Origin: Paenibacillus herberti
GTDB taxonomy: Bacteria; Bacillota; Bacilli; Paenibacillales; Paenibacillaceae
Direction: 5' to 3'
DNA length: 64,000 nt
Assembly: GCF_002233675.1 (NCBI RefSeq)
Contig: NZ_NMUQ01000002.1
Coordinates: 367,852-431,851, forward strand
Part shown: piece by piece, positions 59,778 through 64,000 of the stretch
Position numbering within the stretch: the first letter of the stretch is position 1
How the letters are laid out: each line of letters begins with the position of its first letter
Position numbers and translations under genes: made by a program
Notes under the pieces: generated by a model
What the model was told of the DNA's origin: nothing
Database searches by the model: none
What the model saw: only the letters and a program-made list of their open reading frames with translations

Positions 59778-59847
59778 TCCACCCACTCCTCCTCCGTTCT
59801 TATCCAACGAGAAAGGTAACATGATGAAATGAACAGAAAATGAACAT

Positions 59848-59872
59848 AAAAAAAGAGCCCCGATAACCGGCG
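59848..59872 (-). terminator. Terminator of murA
   Basis: Minus strand GAGCGCCGG-TTAT-CGGGGCTC (8 bp with a mismatch) followed by seven T. It lies about 70 bp after the murA stop and separates murA from the export operon. Confidence 0.75.
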
Positions 59873-59941
59873 CTCCACTCCCTATCTCTATAACGTTCAG
59901 CTGCGACTATCGCAGCTGAATCCTTAACCTGTTTACTTTGC

Positions 59942-61363
59942 TTAGGCCAGTGTCGGCTCCACGTCTTCCACGGCAACTTGCTCCTCGGCCTTGTAGCCTT
60001 CTTCCTCGGAAGCAGCTGCCGCAGCAACATGAACCTCATCGGCTTCGGCCGATTTACGCAGCGAGGAAAGTACGATTGGTTCTACAATCTCCTGCACTTC
60101 AACCTCATCGGCAGTGCGATGAATATCCGCACCAAGCGCAGCGAGCTTGCCAGCGATGTCGACGTAACCACGATCCACATGATGCAGACCGCCAACTTCC
60201 GTTTCGCCATCGGCGACGAGTCCTGCACAGATCAGTGCCGCTCCGGCGCGAAGATCTGTAGCTGTCACTTTGGCGCCGTGCAGGGGAACTCCGCCGGTAA
60301 TAATTGCCGAGCGGCCTTCGACCTTGATGTTGGCGTTCATTTTGCGGAATTCATCCACATGCATGAAACGGTTCTCGAATACCGTCTCCGTGACGACCGA
60401 AGTACCCTCGGACACAAGCAGCAGCGCCATCATCTGAGACTGCATATCCGTAGGGAAGCCTGGATGCGGCAGCGTCTTAACGTCAACACTGCGCAGCGCG
60501 CGATCCGCCTGAACACGAATGCCGGTATCCTCTTCCGTCAGCTTTACACCCATCTCCTGCAGTTTGGAAATGACAGGTCCAAGATGGTCGGCAATTGCCC
60601 CCTCTACAAACACGTCACCGCCGGTAATCGCTGCAGCAATAAGGAAAGTTCCTGCCTCAACACGGTCAGGAATAACGTTATGACGCGCACCGACCAGCTT
60701 GTTGACACCCTCGATGCGGATCAAACCTGTACCTGCGCCGCGAATGCGTGCGCCCATGGCATTGAGATAGTTGGCCAGATCAACGATCTCTGGCTCTTTG
60801 GCAGCATTTTCTAACATCGTCGTGCCATCCGCCAAAGCTGCGGCCATCATAATGTTCTCTGTCGCGCCAACGCTGGCAACATCCAGATAGATCTTAGCGC
60901 CTTTCAGACGCCCTGGAGCTGCAGCTTCTACGAAGCCTTGCCCAGTCGTAATAATGGCTCCCATAGCTTCAAAGCCCTTGAGATGCTGGTCAATTGGACG
61001 TGTTCCAATCGCACAACCGCCAGGCATGGAGATGCGAACTTTGCCCAAACGAGCTAGCAACGGACCCATCACGAGGAAGGATGCACGCATTTTGCTGACC
61101 CATTCATAAGGCGCCTCGCATGATGTCAGCTGCTGGGCCGATATCGTCATGCTATCCTGACCGATTACGGCCTTGGCTCCAAGCGTTTGGAGCACTTGGC
61201 GGATGGTTAGGACATCATCGAGGAGGGGAACGTCGCAAATGACGCTTTCTCCTTCCGTAGCGAGTAGGGAGGCGGCCAGGATGGGCAGAACGGCGTTTTT
61301 AGCTCCGTGAACACGCACCGTTCCTTCCAGCCTGCGACCTCCTCTAACGACAATTTTGCTCAT
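59942..61363 (-). CDS. murA: UDP-N-acetylglucosamine 1-carboxyvinyltransferase MurA
   Basis: A 473-residue enzyme of the first committed step of peptidoglycan synthesis (UDP-GlcNAc plus phosphoenolpyruvate). It has the [15 protein letters not shown] motif (about 20-34) with the catalytic Lys-Asn, and the active-site cysteine in [15 protein letters not shown] (about Cys 117), so it should be fosfomycin-sensitive. The normal fold ends near residue 420; about 45 extra C-terminal residues are acidic and Ala/Glu-rich. In B. subtilis murAA directly precedes spoIID; here seven kb of other DNA intervenes. Confidence 0.96.
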   Translation of the reverse strand: MSKIVVRGGRRLEGTVRVHGAKNAVLPILAASLLATEGESVICDVPLLDDVLTIRQVLQTLGAKAVIGQDSMTISAQQLTSCEAPYEWVSKMRASFLVMGPLLARLGKVRISMPGGCAIGTRPIDQHLKGFEAMGAIITTGQGFVEAAAPGRLKGAKIYLDVASVGATENIMMAAALADGTTMLENAAKEPEIVDLANYLNAMGARIRGAGTGLIRIEGVNKLVGARHNVIPDRVEAGTFLIAAAITGGDVFVEGAIADHLGPVISKLQEMGVKLTEEDTGIRVQADRALRSVDVKTLPHPGFPTDMQSQMMALLLVSEGTSVVTETVFENRFMHVDEFRKMNANIKVEGRSAIITGGVPLHGAKVTATDLRAGAALICAGLVADGETEVGGLHHVDRGYVDIAGKLAALGADIHRTADEVEVQEIVEPIVLSSLRKSAEADEVHVAAAAASEEEGYKAEEQVAVEDVEPTLA

Positions 61364-61805
61364 AATTCCGTTCCCTCCGGACGCTGCATTTTCTTATGCA
61401 TATTTCATTCTATAATCTTATGAACTTGGACGAGCAATAGTGTGACTAATATTCCGATACAGATATAAATTCCAGTTAAGCTAAAAGACCCGATTCATGA
61501 GTGACAAGTGCTGAACTTCCTAGAACTTCCAGTGGGTTTTGGGCTTAAAATAAAAAGAATAACCCAGAATACCACAGATCATATTAACACTCGTCTACAA
61601 TAATCGACAAGGGTTTATTTTGCATCATATCAATTTAATCCAATTTTCGTGTATAAAAATCGAATTTTGTTGACAAGGTATAGCATTCGCAAATTACATT
61701 CGTTTTTGTACCGTAGGTTAAACTTAGTCTCTGCAAACGCCTCGCCAGTTATTCGGAAGCTGCTGGAAGCGTCTTCTTCAGAAGAATCTTGTTGGGATGT
61801 CTTCT
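61364..61805. other. Intergenic between ywzB and murA
   Basis: No gene is supported in these 442 AT-rich bases. In B. subtilis the ywmB gene lies here; no trace of it was seen. The plausible murA promoter is at 61409-61437. A short palindrome TTCTTC-A-GAAGAA lies at about 61774-61786. Confidence 0.55.
61409..61437 (-). promoter_or_regulatory. Possible SigA promoter of murA
   Basis: Minus strand TTGCTC (61432-61437), 17-nt spacer, TATAGA (61409-61414). Spacing is ideal but only three and four bases match consensus, so this is tentative. It lies 46 bp before the ATG. Confidence 0.4.
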
Positions 61806-62063
61806 TTAAATCAGCTTAAGCACATTCGTCCATGACCAATAATCCAGGATAAAGCGAGCGAAAAGATGCCCCACAATAACCGATAGAACGGCAATCAGAA
61901 CCCGGGCTCTCGGGCTGCGTGGATGCTTGAACCAGTGATCCAGCTTCAATTCCTGCAGCAAGTACCAGGCAAGCAAAATACTCGAAATAGTGATAATGAT
62001 GGAAAATAAACCGGTTACGCCGAGCGATGAGAAAGCTCCATCGAAACCCAGATTGCTGTTCAT
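61806..62063 (-). CDS. ywzB: YwzB-like DUF1146 small membrane protein
   Basis: An 85-residue protein with two hydrophobic helices (GLFSIIITISSILLAWYLLQEL, about 18-39, and VLIAVLSVIVGHLFARFIL, about 55-73) joined by a basic loop (KHPRSPRAR). Size, topology and the place upstream of murA match the DUF1146/YwzB family, whose function is unknown. Confidence 0.88.
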   Translation of the reverse strand: MNSNLGFDGAFSSLGVTGLFSIIITISSILLAWYLLQELKLDHWFKHPRSPRARVLIAVLSVIVGHLFARFILDYWSWTNVLKLI

Positions 62064-62177
62064 TTAATAACCCCGATCCCCTGCCCGTAAACGGCAAACT
62101 ATGCTTTTTAATAATTCTATCGACATCGTAGGACAATCTTCAGCATAAAATCAATAAAACCGGCAGCTTGCCAGTTC

Positions 62178-62222
62178 AGACGGACGGACAGACGGACAGA
62201 CGGACAGTCAGACAGTCAGTCG
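62178..62222. repeat. Short tandem repeat of GACGGACA type
   Basis: About 45 bp made of GACGGACA units degenerating to GACAGTCA, immediately after and overlapping the stop codon region of the protease gene (stop at 62216). Such an 8-bp microsatellite could slip, changing the 3' end of the gene or its spacing. Confidence 0.85.
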
Positions 62223-64000
62223 CCCTTAGCCTCTGGCAGCTTCTCGCGCGTAATTCCCAGTGTGTAAAAACCTGCAGCGTAATTGGCTAGCGGCTCCGAT
62301 GCGTCCCATACACGTATGTAATAAATGCCCGGAGAAACGCGAATCTGTGGCGATGTCTCTGCGGTTCCCTCGCCTTCATAGTCCACGGCAACCTCAGCTC
62401 CGCCGGCTTTGCGATAGGCGAAGGCTGGATCCATGCGCATCGTGCCAGCACCCAGTTGGATACGCAATAAACCTTCAGCCTCAACCTTGATCGAGTACCA
62501 ATCCTTGTCACCCATTTTGTGTAAAGTCCCGCGTACACTTCCAGTGCGGTCAGGGAGCGATACCGCCTCAGTTGCTTTATCATTGGGTTCGCTGGAGTCC
62601 GCTTTCATACGCAAATTGGTGCTCAGCAAGTAGGGCAGCTTCGAGCTGCCAGCTGAGCCTTTAAGCCCCAGGCGAAGACGGTTAACCCCTTTTTTGACGT
62701 TCCATTCAACGTTATGGTTGCTGAACTTGAGTTCTTTTTTTATGTTGCCTCCCGACTGCTCCAGAAGCAGGTCAATCGTCTTTGGAGATTGGCCGGCCGA
62801 AAGGAGCTGTCGCAATTGGAGCGTCACGACTCCATCATAAGGACTGTCGAGCCTGTACCAGTCGCTGTCGGCAGTGCCACTCAGCTCGGCTGATAGCTGC
62901 TTACCGAGCGGCATCGCAGCAGCCTTTGCAGAAGAGCTATTAGGCTCATGCGGATCAGGTTTATATTTCTCCGTTAAGGCTCGCTCCATCCTCAGCAATC
63001 CGTAACCTGTAACCACGTCGAAACCACCAGGCGCGGTGTCCTTGGTCGTTTGACGTAGCAGCGAACGAATCTGGTAAGGTTTAAGGTTCGGGTATTTCGC
63101 CCAAAGCAAAGCTGCAGCGGCAGCCGCTTGAGGAGCCGCCATAGACGTCCCTTCCTCATAGTGGTAACTGCCCCCCATTTCCGTTGTGTACACGCGCCAC
63201 GCGCCAGCCAGATCGATCTCAGAGCCTCGGCTTGAGCGGGGCTCCGGAATACCGTCAGGGCCAATTCCTCCCACTGATAGCACGGTCGGATAGGCCGCCG
63301 GATACTTGATCGTTGTTTTACTACCAAAGCGCTCGGCATCGTTGCCTGTTGCGGCAACTAGCAGCACGCCCTTTTTCTCCGCCAGATCCACGATTTCCCG
63401 CATATAGGGGGAGGAATGGTACAGTCCGACCGACAGAACGACGATGCGCGCACCCTTCTCAATCGCTCGAAGAATCCCCTCTCCCAACTGCTTCTCATCT
63501 CCGTACCCGTCCTTGTCCAGCGCTTTGACCGGTAACAGCCGAGCTTTCCAAAGGACGCCGGTAATGCCGGCTGCATTGTTGCCGCTTGCTGCGATGACTC
63601 CAGCCACACTGGTGCCATGCCCATTATCATCCTGCGCCGGAGAGCCGGGATTCTGCAGATTTACGCCCTGCAAAAGATTCCGTTTCAGATCAGGATGATC
63701 CAGATCGATGCCGGTGTCGACCACCGCGATGGTGACGGAAGACTGCGGCCGGATTTTGGACCAGGCTTCGCGAGCTCCGATCTGTTTCAAATAGGCCTGC
63801 TTGGACAGGCCTGGATCGCTCGGAGCGGCCGAAGATGCAGCCGCTAGCGTCGAGGCAAGCGAAGCAGTGCCGTTAGCGCGGGGGCTCGCGAGAGAAGCAG
63901 AGTCAAGGGCGCGGGAAGCCGCAAGAGAAGCCGCCTGCGGCGGCGAAGCAGAGCCGAGAGCGCGAAGGCTTGCGAGCGACGGTGAAGCTGGGCCGAAGGC
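62216..64000 (-). CDS. Subtilisin-family (S8) serine protease with PPC domains, 5' end missing
   Basis: The frame is open to the window edge (595 codons visible including stop), so the N-terminus and probable signal peptide lie beyond it. The first about 70 visible residues are an Ala/Ser/Leu-rich linker. The catalytic triad is intact: Asp in IAVVDTGIDLDHPD, His in DNGHGTSVAGVIAA, Ser in EEGTSMAAPQAAAAAALL, with the oxyanion Asn in VAATGND. Two pre-peptidase C-terminal-like beta domains follow (about residues 355-465 and 470-585 of the visible part: DSDWYRLDSPYDG, DKDWYSIKVEAEG). It is likely exported and active outside the cell. Confidence 0.92.
   Translation of the reverse strand, partial: AFGPASPSLASLRALGSASPPQAASLAASRALDSASLASPRANGTASLASTLAAASSAAPSDPGLSKQAYLKQIGAREAWSKIRPQSSVTIAVVDTGIDLDHPDLKRNLLQGVNLQNPGSPAQDDNGHGTSVAGVIAASGNNAAGITGVLWKARLLPVKALDKDGYGDEKQLGEGILRAIEKGARIVVLSVGLYHSSPYMREIVDLAEKKGVLLVAATGNDAERFGSKTTIKYPAAYPTVLSVGGIGPDGIPEPRSSRGSEIDLAGAWRVYTTEMGGSYHYEEGTSMAAPQAAAAAALLWAKYPNLKPYQIRSLLRQTTKDTAPGGFDVVTGYGLLRMERALTEKYKPDPHEPNSSSAKAAAMPLGKQLSAELSGTADSDWYRLDSPYDGVVTLQLRQLLSAGQSPKTIDLLLEQSGGNIKKELKFSNHNVEWNVKKGVNRLRLGLKGSAGSSKLPYLLSTNLRMKADSSEPNDKATEAVSLPDRTGSVRGTLHKMGDKDWYSIKVEAEGLLRIQLGAGTMRMDPAFAYRKAGGAEVAVDYEGEGTAETSPQIRVSPGIYYIRVWDASEPLANYAAGFYTLGITREKLPEAKGD

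Noticed and set aside
61660-61700. Plus-strand TTGACA promoter
   Set aside because: TTGACA is present, but no -10 occurs at 16-18 nt and no plus-strand gene follows.

Overview
The window reads as chromosome of a spore-forming, flagellated, S-layer-bearing member of the Paenibacillaceae, most likely Paenibacillus or a close relative. Three things point there. Gene order matches the Bacillus subtilis blocks degS-degU-comF-yvyF-flgM-flgN-flgK-flgL-yviE-fliW-csrA-hag and ywzB-murA-spoIID-spoIIQ-spoIIID-mbl-flhO-flhP-epuA-fabZ. There are sporulation genes (spoIID, spoIIQ, spoIIID and an alpha/beta SASP). There are several SLH-domain proteins together with csaB. Nearly every gene lies on the minus strand; the only convincing plus-strand gene is a Big2-repeat secreted protein at 42880-45048. 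Many starts are GTG or TTG behind strong AGGAGG-type ribosome binding sites.

Layout. 1-6033: late flagellar operon (flgM, flgN, flgK, flgL, yviE), then fliW-csrA and two tandem flagellin genes, the second cut by the window edge. SigD-type promoters stand before flgM and before both flagellins, and both flagellin leaders carry a CsrA-type hairpin. 6175-9945: yvyF, comFC and an unusually long comFA. 10346-13547: a hypothetical protein, then degU and degS. 13681-34078: cell-surface and housekeeping genes: a phosphodiester glycosidase-family protein, a 1451-residue Ig/SLH protein, metK with a short leader that is not an S-box, an SASP, two unrecognised secreted proteins, the probable S-layer protein and a second large SLH protein. 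34323-42377: wall-polymer genes (tagO-like, tagA-like, csaB, a DUF5693 membrane protein), phosphoglucomutase and fabZ. 42880-45048: the lone plus-strand gene. 45477-52610: epuA, flhP, flhO, mbl, spoIIID, spoIIQ and a spoIID with a long repeat-rich extension. 52996-54138: a 51-bp tandem array of 23 hairpins. 54198-59777: MacB-like export operon with its own two-component system. 59942-62063: murA and ywzB. 62216-64000: a subtilisin-family protease, 5'-truncated by the window.

How the genes fit together. FlgM and the SigD promoters time late flagellar expression, and the FliW-CsrA pair with the leader hairpins would feed flagellin level back on translation. TagO- and TagA-like enzymes can build a wall polymer; CsaB pyruvylates it and the neighbouring membrane protein probably exports it, giving the ligand for the three SLH proteins encoded here. 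The murA-spoIID junction, adjacent in B. subtilis, is split by the export/two-component operon plus the hairpin array. That array, which would form the 3' part of the kinase transcript, is the strongest candidate for something undescribed.
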